Source: Plantactinospora sp. BC1
GTDB lineage: Bacteria > Actinomycetota > Actinomycetes > Mycobacteriales > Micromonosporaceae
Length of the DNA: 64,000 bases
Assembly: GCF_003030345.1 (NCBI RefSeq)
Contig: NZ_CP028158.1
Location: 4,030,001 to 4,094,000 of the forward strand
Reading direction: 5' to 3'
Part shown: positions 23,201-31,844 of the stretch, piece by piece
Layout of the letters: every line of letters begins with the position of its first letter
How positions within the stretch are numbered: position 1 is the first letter of the stretch
Notes under the pieces: generated by a model
The model's input: only the letters and a program-made list of their open reading frames with translations
Told to the model about the DNA's origin: nothing
The model's database searches: none
Program-made: the position numbers and the translations under genes

Positions 23201-23809
23201 GGTGCGCAGCCGCAGCGTCGGGTGCTCGCCGGAGTGGAAGAACTTCGAGGCCCGGACCAGGTCGCCGTTGCGGTCCCGGACCTTGAGGTCGATCTCCGTC
23301 TCGGAGCTGGGCACCGCGCCGGGGACGACCTGGTCGATCCGTACGGTGCCGTCAGCGGTACGAATCCGGGCATCGCCGGTGAGGCAGTAGCGCATCGCGG
23401 CGGCCGGATCGTTGCCCGGCGAACCGAAGTTGCCGTTGCCGTCGACCAGCGGGTAGCGCAGCGACCAGGTCTGGGCCATCCGGACCAGCGCGTCGTAGAT
23501 CGCCGAGTCGCCGTGCGGGTGGAACTGACCCATCACGTCGCCGACCACCCGGGAGCACTTCACGTACCCCCGGTCGGGGCGGTAGCCGGAGTCGAACATC
23601 GCGTAGAGGATCTTCCGGTGTACGGGCTTGAGCCCGTCCCGTACGTCCGGCAGCGCCCGTCCGACGATCACGCTCATCGCGTAGTCGAGGTAGGAGCGCT
23701 GCATCTCCACCTCGAGCCCGACCGGTTCGATCCGGTCGTGCTGGGCCACCGCGCTCGCGGCCGCTTCCTGCTCCGGCTCGTTAGCGGAGGACTCGGGAGT
23801 ATCCGTCAC
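20243..23809 (-). CDS. gyrA: DNA gyrase subunit A precursor with intein
   Basis: GTG 23809 (after AAGGGTTGACA) gives 1188 aa; TTG 23815 is a poorer alternative. The N-extein has the winged-helix region, [15 protein letters not shown] (Ser at the main quinolone-resistance position, so wild-type) and ends AAAMRY, with Y141 the DNA-linked catalytic tyrosine. A 347-aa intein follows, then the C-extein [15 protein letters not shown], the coiled-coil tower and the beta-pinwheel domain with the GyrA box QRRGGKG. The spliced protein is 841 aa, a normal length. With GyrB it introduces negative supercoils using ATP. DUF3566 follows after three bases; gyrB is 135 bases upstream. Confidence 0.97.
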   Translation of the reverse strand: MTDTPESSANEPEQEAAASAVAQHDRIEPVGLEVEMQRSYLDYAMSVIVGRALPDVRDGLKPVHRKILYAMFDSGYRPDRGYVKCSRVVGDVMGQFHPHGDSAIYDALVRMAQTWSLRYPLVDGNGNFGSPGNDPAAAMRYCLTGDARIRTADGTVRIDQVVPGAVPSSETEIDLKVRDRNGDLVRASKFFHSGEHPTLRLRTREGYELTGTHNHPVLCLVQVAGVPTLLWKLLAEVRPGDRVVLQRTVPDEIGYPTLEHVEAAVLGARSAAKFVPEFVWQGPAAVKRAFLQALFEGDGSSSLLPRNTIQISYSTRSERLAREVQQLLLEFGVVSRQCRYDNGEIKVVVTNRRDARLFAQHVGFLGRKQAKLESELAGVPANSTALSSDHVPYVGEFIREHGAQGRTERDWLRRHNVDRIERWEQDRGEILARVTEREVRDVVEPLVDGRFYYAEVAEVADAGVRPVYSLRVETEDHSFVSDGFVSHNTECKLDPLAMEMLRDIDEDTVDFQDNYDGRAKEPTILPSRIPNLLVNGSEGIAVGMATKIPPHNLREIAAAVQWCLENPEADEATTLDELIGIVKGPDFPTHGLIVGTTPIQDAYRTGRGSIRMRAVVEVEEDKKGRTSLVVTELPYQVNPDNLAERIAELIKEGKLAGIADIRDESSGRTGMRIVLVLKRDAVAKVVLNNLYKHTQLQETFGANMLALVDGVPRTLNLAQFIRHYVDHQIDVIRRRTAYRLRKAEERAHILRGLVKALDALDEVIALIRRSPTVEEARQGLIQLLDIDEVQATAILDMQLRRLAALERQKIIDELAKIELEIADLKDILAKPERQRKIVSEELGEIVAKWGDERRTKIVPFEGEVSMEDLIAREDVVVTITRTGYAKRTKVDLYRSQRRGGKGVSGATLRQDDIVSNFFVCSTHDWMLFFTNKGRVYRAKAYELPEASRVARGQHVANLLAFQPDEQIAQVIEIPDYQVAPYLVLATRNGLVKKTRLEEFDSNRSGGIIAINLRDEDELVGAALAGPGDDLLLVSKKAQAIRFNATDEALRPMGRATSGVIGMRFTDDDVLLAMEVVREGMDLDVLVATNGGYAKRTPIEEYPVQGRGGKGVLTAKITERRGGLVGAVVISPDDELFAITSNGGVIRTPVKPVRRTRDRNTMGVKLMDLPDGVTIVAIARNADEPDEQD
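22346..23386 (-). mobile_element. GyrA intein with a reduced DOD homing endonuclease
   Basis: Precursor residues 142-488. The N-splice block starts [13 protein letters not shown], block B is GTHNHP, block F-like [19 protein letters not shown] precedes [12 protein letters not shown], and the following extein residue is Thr, so all splice residues (Cys1, His in block B, terminal His-Asn, Thr+1) are present. A single LAGLIDADG-type motif, [10 protein letters not shown], is followed by the usual [19 protein letters not shown] block; a first motif is not found before it. The insertion point equals the known mycobacterial gyrA intein site. Confidence 0.93.
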
Positions 23810-23844
23810 TGTCAACCCTTATCAGACTCAAAGCCGCATTCCGC

Positions 23845-23884
23845 TGTGGATAACGGCTGTGGAAACCGTGGAAGCTGTGGATAA
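23845..23884. promoter_or_regulatory. two DnaA boxes between gyrB and gyrA
   Basis: TGTGGATAA, the complement of TTATCCACA, occurs at 23845-23853 and 23876-23884, with a weaker TGTGGAAAC between them. They lie just upstream of the gyrA start. Confidence 0.7.
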
Positions 23885-23944
23885 CTGTGTGGAACGGCGG
23901 TCCCGGCTGGCCGTTCGGCCGAGGCGGGAGCCGCCGTACCGCCA

Positions 23945-25903
23945 CTAGATGTCGAGGAACCGGACGTCCTTGGCGTTGCGCTGGATGAACGACCGGCGCG
24001 CCTCCACGTCCTCGCCCATCAGGACGCTGAAGAGTTCGTCGGCGGTCGCCGCGTCGTCCAGGGTGACCTGGCGGAGGGTACGCGTCGCCGGGTTCATCGT
24101 GGTCTCCCACAGCTCCGGGTAGTTCATCTCGCCGAGACCCTTGAACCGCTGGATGTCGTCCGGCTTGGCGTTCGGCTTCTTCTGCTGGCGCAGCGCGATC
24201 AGCCCGTCCCGCTCCCGGTCGGAGTAGGCGTACTGGGCGTCGTCGCCCTTCCGGTTCCACTTAATCTTGTAGAGCGGCGGCGCTGCCAGGTAGACGTGCC
24301 CCAGCTCGACCAGCGGCCGCATGAACCGGAACAGCAGGGTCAGCAGCAGGGTCTGGATGTGCTGGCCGTCGACGTCGGCGTCGGCCATCAGCACGATCTT
24401 GTGATAGCGCAGCTTCTCGATGTCGAAGTCGTCGTGGATGCCGGTGCCGAGCGCGGTGATCAGCGCCTGGACCTCGTTGTTCTTCAACACCCGGTCGATC
24501 CGGGCTTTCTCCACGTTGAGGATCTTGCCTCGGATCGGCAGGATCGCCTGGGTACGCGGGTCCCGGCCCTGCTTCGCCGAACCACCCGCCGAGTCGCCCT
24601 CGACGATGAAGACCTCGGACTCGCGCGGGTCGGTGGACTGGCAGTCGGCCAGCTTGCCCGGCATCGAGCCGGACTCCAGCAGCGACTTGCGTCGGGCCAG
24701 CTTGCGGGCCTGCTGGGCCGCGATCCGGGCCCGGGCCGCCTGGGTCGCCTTGGTGATGATCAGCTTGGCCTCGGCCGGGTTGCGGTCGAACCAGTCGACC
24801 AGCCACTCGTTGCAGACCCGCTGCACGAAGCTCTTCACCGGGGTGTTGCCGAGCTTGGTCTTGGTCTGCCCCTCGAACTGCGGGTTCGTCAGCTTGACCG
24901 AGATGATCGCCGCGAGCCCTTCCCGGATGTCCTCGCCGGAGAGCTTCTCGTCGCCCTTGAGCAGCTTCTTGTCCGTGCCGTACCGGTTGACCACGCTGGT
25001 CAGCGCGGCCCGGAAGCCCTCCTCGTGCGTGCCGCCCTCGTGCGTGTTGATGGTGTTGGCGAAGGTGTAGACCGACTCGCCGTACGACTCGTTCCACTGC
25101 ATGGCGATCTCGACCGACATGCCCTCGCTCTCCTCCTCGGCCCCGAACTCGACCACGGTCTTGTGGATCGGGTTCTTCGAGGCGTTGAGGTGGCGGACGA
25201 AGTCGGAGATGCCGCCCTTGTAGCAGAAGGTCACCTCACGCGGCTTGCCGTCCTCCTCCTGCACCCGCTCGTCGCGGAGCTGGATGGTCAGCCCCCGGTT
25301 GAGGAAGGCGTACTCCTGGATGCGCCGGTAGATCGTCTCGAAGGCGAAGTCGACGGTCTCGAAGACCGACGGGTCCGGCCAGAAGGAGACCGCCGAACCG
25401 CTGCGGTTGGTCGTCTCACCCTTCTCCAGCGGCGAGGGCTTGGAGTTGGCGTAGCTCTGCCGCCAGACGTACCCGTCCTTGTGGATCTCCACGAACATCC
25501 GGGTGGAGAGCGCGTTGACCACCGAGACACCGACGCCGTGCAGGCCGCCGGAGACCGCGTACGCCTTGCCGTCGAACTTGCCGCCCGCGTGCAGTACGGT
25601 CAGCGCCACCTCGACGCCCGGCTTCTTCAGCTTCGGATGCAGGTCGACCGGGAAACCCCGGCCGTTGTCGGTGACCCGGACGCCGCCGTCGGCGAGCAGC
25701 ACCACCTCGATGGTGTCGCAGTAGCCGGCGAGCGCCTCGTCCACCGCGTTGTCCACGACCTCCCAGACCAGGTGGTGCAGACCGCGCTCACCAGTCGATC
25801 CGATGTACATACCGGGCCGCTTGCGGACGGCCTCCAGGCCCTCCAGAACGGTGATCGACTCGGCGCCGTACTCCTGCTTCTTCTGCGCTGCCACCTTGGC
25901 CAC
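23945..25903 (-). CDS. gyrB: DNA gyrase subunit B
   Basis: GTG 25903 ([20 protein letters not shown]) gives 652 aa; GTG 25894 is in frame. The GHKL ATPase domain shows [24 protein letters not shown] and [16 protein letters not shown]. The TOPRIM domain has [14 protein letters not shown] and the metal site LMADADVDG. The C-terminus has the short [14 protein letters not shown] tail usual in gram-positives. It supplies ATP hydrolysis for gyrase. The ribosome binding site GGGAG is part of a perfect hairpin just before the start. Confidence 0.97.
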   Translation of the reverse strand: MAKVAAQKKQEYGAESITVLEGLEAVRKRPGMYIGSTGERGLHHLVWEVVDNAVDEALAGYCDTIEVVLLADGGVRVTDNGRGFPVDLHPKLKKPGVEVALTVLHAGGKFDGKAYAVSGGLHGVGVSVVNALSTRMFVEIHKDGYVWRQSYANSKPSPLEKGETTNRSGSAVSFWPDPSVFETVDFAFETIYRRIQEYAFLNRGLTIQLRDERVQEEDGKPREVTFCYKGGISDFVRHLNASKNPIHKTVVEFGAEEESEGMSVEIAMQWNESYGESVYTFANTINTHEGGTHEEGFRAALTSVVNRYGTDKKLLKGDEKLSGEDIREGLAAIISVKLTNPQFEGQTKTKLGNTPVKSFVQRVCNEWLVDWFDRNPAEAKLIITKATQAARARIAAQQARKLARRKSLLESGSMPGKLADCQSTDPRESEVFIVEGDSAGGSAKQGRDPRTQAILPIRGKILNVEKARIDRVLKNNEVQALITALGTGIHDDFDIEKLRYHKIVLMADADVDGQHIQTLLLTLLFRFMRPLVELGHVYLAAPPLYKIKWNRKGDDAQYAYSDRERDGLIALRQQKKPNAKPDDIQRFKGLGEMNYPELWETTMNPATRTLRQVTLDDAATADELFSVLMGEDVEARRSFIQRNAKDVRFLDI

Positions 25904-25913
25904 TTTCTCGCGT

Positions 25914-25937
25914 CTCCCGCGCCGTGCGGCGCGGGAG
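25914..25937 (-). promoter_or_regulatory. hairpin containing the gyrB ribosome binding site
   Basis: CTCCCGCGCC-GTGC-GGCGCGGGAG is a perfect 10-bp stem with a 4-nt loop. On the minus-strand mRNA the 3' arm contains the GGGAG that lies ten bases before the gyrB GTG, so the hairpin would block ribosome access. Confidence 0.75.
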
Positions 25938-26487
25938 CGCGGGTTTGGTGGGCGGCCTGCGACCGTGCGCGCGGGCCGACACCACGAGGAACTCCGGGGT
26001 ACGGTCTGAACGCGCCGGTCGCCGTGGCTGCCCACGGATCGCGATCGGCTCGGACCCGGTGCGGCGCCGGCCGGACCGTTTCGGGCCCGGGTCCCGCTCC
26101 ACACCGTGTCGTCGTCTCGCCGTCAATCCTACTGTGCCCGGATGACACATTGGGTATGCGGCACCCCTGCGCGGCGCCCTCAGACCCACGTAGACGGCCG
26201 TACCCCCTCGCCCACGACTCCCCCCACACGCCTGAGATCGAATCGGGGGCCGTTTCCGGCATCGTCCCGTCCTCACCTGCCGACACCACCCAGCCTGGTC
26301 GTTCCCGCCCAGCCGGGGCGAGCCCGGACGGACGTCCCGGGACCACCCGGGCCGGGGGTCGCGCGGAGGGCGAGCGGTGCCGTAACTTGGCGACGCCGGA
26401 AGTAAGCTCCGTCGCCAGGATGCCCGGTAAGCGCATCGGACGGTCCAACCGACCGGTTTCGTCAGGTGCATGGAGAGGTGACGCCCG
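25938..26487. other. divergent upstream region of gyrB and the 26.5-kb gene
   Basis: A 550-nt non-coding stretch that must hold the promoters of both flanking genes. I see no convincing -35/-10 pair, no RNA gene and no coding frame. Confidence 0.4.
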
Positions 26488-27042
26488 ATGGGGCTGGACA
26501 ACGTCGCGGTGCGCTGGCCGCGGACCGGCCGCTTCTACGACCCGGTCGCCCCGGCCGAGTTCGTCGACTTCGGCGAGCTGGCCGACGTGCCCGAGGTGGC
26601 CGCGCCGACCGCGGCGCTCGCCGGATACATCGCCAAGAACGGTTCGGTCCGGGCGACCGCCTACACCGAACTGGTCGACCTGCTGCTCGGGCTGGACGGG
26701 GTGCTCTACGCCACCGAGGCCGCGGCCGAGGACGAGGATCCGGTGATCGACCCCGACGGCTGCGCCTGGATCGCCGGCGGGCTGGAGCGGTTCGTGGACG
26801 GGCACCGGGCGCACGGCGAGTCGGTGACCTTCGACACGGTCAGTGCCGTACTCCGGGCCGCGCTCTCCGACGGCCGCCTGGCCGAGCAGCAGCTGCGCTG
26901 GCTGGACAGCCGCCTCGACGCGCTGCGCGACGAGTCCGGCGCTCCGCCGCAGTGGAGCTTCCCGCGCTCGGAGCTGGCCGTGCTGGCCGGCTTCTACCGC
27001 AGGTGCGCCGAACGCGGCTTCGCCGTCTACGCGGACTCCTGA
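26488..27042 (+). CDS. conserved-looking protein of unknown function
   Basis: A 184-aa acidic soluble protein (MGLDNVAVRWPRTGRFYDPV). GGAGAGGTGACGCCCG precedes the ATG. It has no membrane segment or catalytic motif I recognise; DNVAVRWPRTGRFYDP and FDTVSAVLRAALSDGRLAEQQLRWLDSR-type segments look structured. Its fixed place beside gyrB, transcribed against the replication operon, suggests a lineage-specific gene rather than an insertion. Confidence 0.7.
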   Translation: MGLDNVAVRWPRTGRFYDPVAPAEFVDFGELADVPEVAAPTAALAGYIAKNGSVRATAYTELVDLLLGLDGVLYATEAAAEDEDPVIDPDGCAWIAGGLERFVDGHRAHGESVTFDTVSAVLRAALSDGRLAEQQLRWLDSRLDALRDESGAPPQWSFPRSELAVLAGFYRRCAERGFAVYADS

Positions 27043-27175
27043 CCGCCGAGCTGCTGCCGGCCACGACGCGTCGCGGGCCACCGTCGTGCGACTCGCGCCG
27101 CCGGTCGCCCGGTCCGCCGCCGGTCGACGCCGGATCGCGGTCAGCCGGTCGCCCGGCGCCTGCCGTCGGGCCGGC

Positions 27176-27883
27176 TCAGCCGTAGGTGTCCCGGGGGCCA
27201 CGTCCTCGTACCCGCCGTGGACCCCGCGACCAGGACGGTGCCGTCGGGCCGTGCACGTGCAGCCGACGAACCACGCCGTGCCCGACCTCGGCGGCGATCC
27301 GCCGCAGCAGCGAACCGGCGAGCAGCCGAAGCTGCGTCGCCCACGCCGTCGACTCCGCCTCGACCGTGAGCTCGCCGTTCTCCAGCTTCACCGGTCGGCT
27401 GTGCTCGGCCACGTCCGGGCCGACCACCCGCTCCCAGGCACCGAAGACGGTCGCCTCGGCGGCCGGCTGCTGCCAGCCCCGGGCCTTCACCAGCCGGGCC
27501 AGCACCGTACCGAGCAGTTGCGGATCCCGGGGATCCGGCCCCGGGCCGGAGTAGCCGCGCGGCCGGCGTCGCTGCCCGCCCGGCCGGCCGGCCGTCGAGC
27601 CGGCACCGCCGGGCCCGCCCGCCGCGCCGTCGGCCGCCGGCTCCGCGTCCAGGTCGGCTCCGCCAGGGGTACGGCGACGCGGGCCGGGCCCCTTCCGTTT
27701 GGCGAGCGCGGCGTCGAGGACCGCCCGGGCCAGCGCCGGACCGGCCAGTTCACCGTCTCCGGCCGCCGGTGTCGGACCGCTCTGCGCCTTTGCCGGCTCG
27801 GCCGGGCCGGGTGCACCGCGCCGGGGTTTCCCCCCGGTCGCCGGCGCATCCGTCGGGCGGGGTGTCTCGGGATCAGTCGGCAC
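27176..27883 (-). CDS. DUF721 (DciA-like) protein
   Basis: A 235-aa protein. The first 125 residues are a disordered Pro/Gly/Arg-rich region. The conserved DUF721 part (about 130-215) reads [40 protein letters not shown] and [19 protein letters not shown]. Related DciA proteins load the replicative helicase in bacteria lacking DnaC/DnaI, which fits the position after recF near oriC. The start overlaps the recF stop by eleven bases. Confidence 0.85.
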   Translation of the reverse strand: MPTDPETPRPTDAPATGGKPRRGAPGPAEPAKAQSGPTPAAGDGELAGPALARAVLDAALAKRKGPGPRRRTPGGADLDAEPAADGAAGGPGGAGSTAGRPGGQRRRPRGYSGPGPDPRDPQLLGTVLARLVKARGWQQPAAEATVFGAWERVVGPDVAEHSRPVKLENGELTVEAESTAWATQLRLLAGSLLRRIAAEVGHGVVRRLHVHGPTAPSWSRGPRRVRGRGPRDTYG

Positions 27884-29048
27884 GGCGCACCTGCCCGTCG
27901 GAGACCTCGTAGCGGGCGCCCCGCAGCGCCTGTGGCACGTCGTCGGCGACCGCGCAGGTGACCAGGAGCTGACTCGCCCCGGCGACCAGCTCGGCCAGGC
28001 GTTCCCGGCGGCCGCTGTCCAGTTCGGCGAAGACGTCGTCCAGCACCAGCACCGGTTCGACGCCGTCGGCGCGGAGCAGGTCGTAGGCGGCGAGCCGGAG
28101 CGCCAGCGCGTACGACCAGGATTCGCCGTGGCTCGCGTACCCCCGGGCCGGCAGGGTGCCCAGGGTCAGGGTCAGCTCGTCGCGGTGCGGCCCGACCAGT
28201 GTCATGCCGCGGTCGATCTCCGCCGGCCTGGCCTCGGCGAGCGCGGCCGACAGGGCTGCCTCCAGGGTCGACCTGTCCGGCACCGGGTCGGCCAGCTCCA
28301 CCGACGGCCGGTACGCGATCGAGGCCGCACCCCGCCCCGCAGCCACCGCGTCGTACGCCTTGGTCACGTGCGGGCCGAGCGCGGCGACCAGTTCCAGCCG
28401 GCCGGCCAGCAGCTCCGCCCCGTGCCGGGCCAGGTGGGTGTCCCAGACCGCCAGGGTCGACAGGTCACCGCCGCCCTCGGCCGGCCGCTCGGCGTCGGGC
28501 CGGGCGGCCCGCCCCCGCCCACCGGCCGTCTTCCGGGCCAGATACGAGGTACGCAGCAGCGCGTTGCGCTGCTTCACCACCCGCTCGTAGTCGGCGCGGA
28601 CGGCGGCGTACCGGGGCATCCGGGTGACCAGCAGGTCGTCGAGGTAACGCCGACGCTCGGCCGGGTCACCCCGGACCAGCTCCAGGTCCTCGGGGGCGAA
28701 GAGCACCAGCCGCAGCGCGCCGAGCACGTCCCGGGCCCGCCGGGCCGGTGAGCGGTTCAACCGGGCCCGGTTGGCCCGGCCCGGGGCGATCTCCAACTCG
28801 ACCAGCAGCTCCCGACCGTCGTGCACGATCGCGCACCGCAGCACCGCCGTCGCGGCGCCGGCCCGGACCAGCGGGGCGTCGGTGGCGACCCGGTGGCTGT
28901 CCAGCGTCGCCACGTAGCCGAGCGCCTCGACGAGGTTGGTCTTGCCCACCCCGTTCGGGCCGACGAGCACGTTCCCACCCGGCTCCAGGTCGACGCCGAC
29001 CCGCTCGTACGAGCGGAAGTCGACCAGTTCGAGCCGGCGGACGTACAC
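27873..29048 (-). CDS. recF: DNA replication and repair ATPase RecF
   Basis: A 391-aa SMC-like ATPase from GTG 29048. Walker A is GPNGVGKTN (about 30-38), the ABC-type signature region is [15 protein letters not shown], and Walker B is [12 protein letters not shown]. RecF with RecO/RecR loads RecA at gaps. The start is three bases after the gnd stop, so the genes form one operon. Confidence 0.95.
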   Translation of the reverse strand: MYVRRLELVDFRSYERVGVDLEPGGNVLVGPNGVGKTNLVEALGYVATLDSHRVATDAPLVRAGAATAVLRCAIVHDGRELLVELEIAPGRANRARLNRSPARRARDVLGALRLVLFAPEDLELVRGDPAERRRYLDDLLVTRMPRYAAVRADYERVVKQRNALLRTSYLARKTAGGRGRAARPDAERPAEGGGDLSTLAVWDTHLARHGAELLAGRLELVAALGPHVTKAYDAVAAGRGAASIAYRPSVELADPVPDRSTLEAALSAALAEARPAEIDRGMTLVGPHRDELTLTLGTLPARGYASHGESWSYALALRLAAYDLLRADGVEPVLVLDDVFAELDSGRRERLAELVAGASQLLVTCAVADDVPQALRGARYEVSDGQVRRAD

Positions 29049-29051
29049 CGG

Positions 29052-29924
29052 TCAGTGCTTGCGTACGGCGTGCCCGCCGAACTGCTGACGCAGTGCGGAG
29101 ACGGCCTTCAGCGCGGGCGAGTCGTCCTGGCGGGAGGCGAACCGGGCGAAGAGCGAGGCGGCGATGACGTTCAGCGGCACGGCGAGCCGGACCGCCTCGT
29201 CCACCGTCCAGCGGCCCTCGCCGGTGTCCTCGGTGTAGTCGCTGAGCTGGGATAGCTCCGGGTCCTCGTCGAGGGCCCGGTCGAGCAGGTCGAGCAGCCA
29301 GGAGCGGACGACGGTGCCTTCCCGCCAGGACTTGAAGACGCCCGGCACGTTGGTCACCAGTTCGGAGGCGGTGAGCAGCTCGTAGCCCTCGGCGTAGGCG
29401 TGCATCAGGCCGTACTCGATGCCGTTGTGCACCATCTTGGCGTAGTGCCCGGCGCCGACCGGCCCGGCGTGCACGAAGCCGAACTCGCCCTCCGGCTTGA
29501 GCGCGTCGAAGATCGGCATCAGCCGCCCGACGTGCTGCTCGTCGCCGCCGACCATCAGGCCGTAGCCGTTCTCCCGCCCCCAGACGCCGCCGGAGACGCC
29601 GACGTCGATGTAGCCGAGGCCGTGCTGGTCGAGCTTCTCCGCCCGGGGCAGGTCGTCGCTGAACCGGGAGTTCCCGCCGTCGATCACGATGTCTCCGGCG
29701 GAGAGCACTCCGATCAGCCCGTCGACGGTCGCCTCGGTGTACTGCGCCGGCACCATCACCCAGACCGCCCGGGGCGCGGCCAGCTTCTCGGCCAGCTCGG
29801 CCAGGCTGGCCACGTCGGAGAGCGCTGGGTTCTGGTCGTAGCCGATCACCTCGTGTCCGGCGGCGCGCAGCCGTTCGCGCATGTTGCCGCCCATCCGGCC
29901 GAGCCCCACCAGGCCGAGTTGCAT
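29052..29924 (-). CDS. gnd: 6-phosphogluconate dehydrogenase, short decarboxylating type
   Basis: A 290-aa enzyme of the pentose phosphate pathway converting 6-phosphogluconate to ribulose 5-phosphate. The N-terminal Rossmann motif is GLVGLGRMGGNM, the substrate loop is YIDVGVSGGVWGRENGYGLMVGG, and the catalytic Lys and Asn are in HYAKMVHNGIEYG. Length and motif set fit the GntZ-type short form. Its place between dnaN and recF is a conserved actinobacterial arrangement. Confidence 0.95.
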   Translation of the reverse strand: MQLGLVGLGRMGGNMRERLRAAGHEVIGYDQNPALSDVASLAELAEKLAAPRAVWVMVPAQYTEATVDGLIGVLSAGDIVIDGGNSRFSDDLPRAEKLDQHGLGYIDVGVSGGVWGRENGYGLMVGGDEQHVGRLMPIFDALKPEGEFGFVHAGPVGAGHYAKMVHNGIEYGLMHAYAEGYELLTASELVTNVPGVFKSWREGTVVRSWLLDLLDRALDEDPELSQLSDYTEDTGEGRWTVDEAVRLAVPLNVIAASLFARFASRQDDSPALKAVSALRQQFGGHAVRKH

Positions 29925-29949
29925 GAACTTTCCTTCCAGAACCGTGCGA

Positions 29950-31083
29950 TCAGCGGGTGACCCGGATCGGCATGATCAGATAGCGGTAGCCGGGGATGAT
30001 CTCCCCGTCCTCGCCGGAGGGCGAGATCACCGCGGGCTTGAAGGCGTCGACGAAGGAGAAGACCGCCAGTGCCGAGCCAAGGTTCTGGAGTCCGTCGATC
30101 AGGTACTGCGGGTTGAAGCCGATGGTCAGCGGCTCGCCGGTGAACGTGGCGTCCATCGCCTCGCTCGCCCGGGCCTCCTCGGTGCTGCCGGCCTCGACCA
30201 CCAGGCCGTCGGAGCTGAAGTTGAGCAGTACCGGCGTGGTCCGGCCGCCGACCAGCGACACCCGCTTGACGACCTCGACCAGCGCGGCGACCGAGACCCG
30301 GGCCTCCGCGTTGGAGCTGGCCGGGAAGAGCGAGCGCACCGGCGGGTAGTTGGCGCCGTCCAGCAGCCGGCTGGTGGTCCGGCGGGTGCCCCCGGCGAAC
30401 CCGATCAACCCCTCACCGGCGGCACCCTGGGAGAGCGCCATCGTGACGTCGCCACCGAGCGGGCCGAGGGCCTTGGCGGTGTCGTGCAGGGTCCGGGCCG
30501 GCACCAGCGCGTTGATGCTGACCTCCGGGTCGTCCGGCCGCCACTCGATCTCGCGCAGCGCCAGCCGGTAGCGGTCGGTCGCCAGCATCGCCAGGGTCGA
30601 GCCGTTCAGCTCGATGCGTACCCCGGTCATCATCGGCAGCGTCTCGTCCCGGCCGGCGGCGATCGCGACCTGGCCGACCGCGGCGGCGAAGGTGGCCGCG
30701 TCGATGGTGCCGGCGCTGCCCGGCATCTCCGGCAGGGTCGGGTAGTCCTCGACCGGCATCGTCGGCAGGGTGAACCGGGCGCTGCCGCAGACCAGCTCCA
30801 GATGCGCCCCGGCGGCGGCGATGTCGACCGGCTTGGCCGGCAGCGCCTTGGTGATCTCCGCCAGCAGCCGGCCGGAGACCAGCGCGGCGCCCTCCGCCTC
30901 GCTCTGCACGTCGACGGTCACCTGGCTGGAGACCTCGTAGTCGAAGCCCGAGACGTGCAGCCCACCCTCGCCGACCCGCAGCAGCACGCCGGCGAGCACC
31001 GGCACCGAGGGACGGTTGGGCAGACTCTTCGCGGTCCACGCCACGGCGTCGGCGAGCGCGTCACGCTCCACGCGGAACTTCAT
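29950..31083 (-). CDS. dnaN: DNA polymerase III beta sliding clamp
   Basis: ATG 31083 follows GGAGGCATGGC; the frame is open further upstream but MKFRVERDALADAVAWTAK is the normal N-terminus (377 aa). Three clamp domains are present (FDYEVSSQVTVDVQ, VRIELNGSTLAMLATDRYRL, YLIDGLQNLGSA) ending with YRYLIMPIRV. It tethers the polymerase and binds partner peptides. It lies on the other side of oriC from dnaA. Confidence 0.96.
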   Translation of the reverse strand: MKFRVERDALADAVAWTAKSLPNRPSVPVLAGVLLRVGEGGLHVSGFDYEVSSQVTVDVQSEAEGAALVSGRLLAEITKALPAKPVDIAAAGAHLELVCGSARFTLPTMPVEDYPTLPEMPGSAGTIDAATFAAAVGQVAIAAGRDETLPMMTGVRIELNGSTLAMLATDRYRLALREIEWRPDDPEVSINALVPARTLHDTAKALGPLGGDVTMALSQGAAGEGLIGFAGGTRRTTSRLLDGANYPPVRSLFPASSNAEARVSVAALVEVVKRVSLVGGRTTPVLLNFSSDGLVVEAGSTEEARASEAMDATFTGEPLTIGFNPQYLIDGLQNLGSALAVFSFVDAFKPAVISPSGEDGEIIPGYRYLIMPIRVTR

Positions 31084-31247
31084 GCCATGCCTCCGGATCG
31101 ACGTCAGCGACAACTGTCTCATGCCGGCGGCCGCCTTCCGGCCCCGCCAACCGTGCGGGTCTGCATCGCACCTTAGGACCCGGCCGCATCGGCTGTGCGC
31201 CCGACCCCGGTACTTCGACAGATCCTGACCCATGGGTACGACGGATC

Positions 31248-31712
31248 AAAAGAGTCCACAGGATGCCCAACGCCGATGATTGGTTTTTGTTCTCTTGAAG
31301 AGATAACTCAATCGTCTTCATCGGTGCTGTGCAAACTGTGGAGAAGTGGCCTCTGCGCTGGTCAGCGGCTTGTCCACCGGTGTGCGAGGTGTGGACAACC
31401 GGGGTCGGAACCGGGCTCGCGATCCACAGCCTCCGTCGGCGGCGGAGTTATCCACGCTTGTCCACCGGTCGTCCACCGGGTTACCCACCGGCTTTTCCCC
31501 ATCTGTGGGCACAGCCCTCCGAAGATCGACGAGCACCGTCCCCAGAACCTTCAACAGGGCGTACACAGCTCGCCGCCATCGGTGGAAAACTTTGTCACGT
31601 TCGGTAACTGTCCACACACGTTTCCCCAGCCTCTGTCCACAGGTTGTGGGTTCCGGGTGCGAGCCGACCCGAAGGTTATCCACCGACGGTGGACAACCGG
31701 CTGTGGACAGCC
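31248..31712. other. oriC: chromosomal replication origin oriC
   Basis: The dnaA-dnaN gap holds at least eleven DnaA-box-like 9-mers: 31370-31378 (TTGTCCACC), 31390-31398 (perfect TTGTCCACA, complement), 31448-31456, 31458-31466, 31469-31477, 31481-31489, 31608-31616 and 31633-31641 (CTGTCCACA), 31676-31684 (TTATCCACC), 31688-31696 and 31702-31710 (complement). The AT-rich block at 31275-31321, next to dnaN, is the best candidate for the unwinding element. Between 31084 and 31247 I see only the dnaN upstream region, with a possible -10 TAAGGT at 31175-31170. Confidence 0.92.
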
Positions 31713-31783
31713 TGGGTACAACGAGCGGCCCCGGGCCCGGCTGAGGGCCGGATGACCTTCGACACGCCTCCCCCGGATGCGAC

Positions 31784-31827
31784 CGAGGGCCGGGTACGAC
31801 CGCCGAACGGCGCGTACCCGGCCCTCG
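31784..31827 (-). terminator. dnaA terminator
   Basis: A perfect 15-bp stem (CGAGGGCCGGGTACG and its complement) with a 14-nt loop lies 17 bases after the dnaA stop, insulating oriC from dnaA transcription. Confidence 0.8.
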
Positions 31828-31844
31828 TCGGCCCGGTCGGTGGG

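Noticed and set aside
24261-25097. Second gyrase-like frame inside gyrB
   Set aside because: It is an out-of-frame shadow rich in Gly/Arg/Ala; gyrB is intact across it.
25938-26487. Second origin or small RNA between gyrB and the 26.5-kb gene
   Set aside because: No DnaA boxes, no AT-rich block and no promoter-terminator pair were seen.
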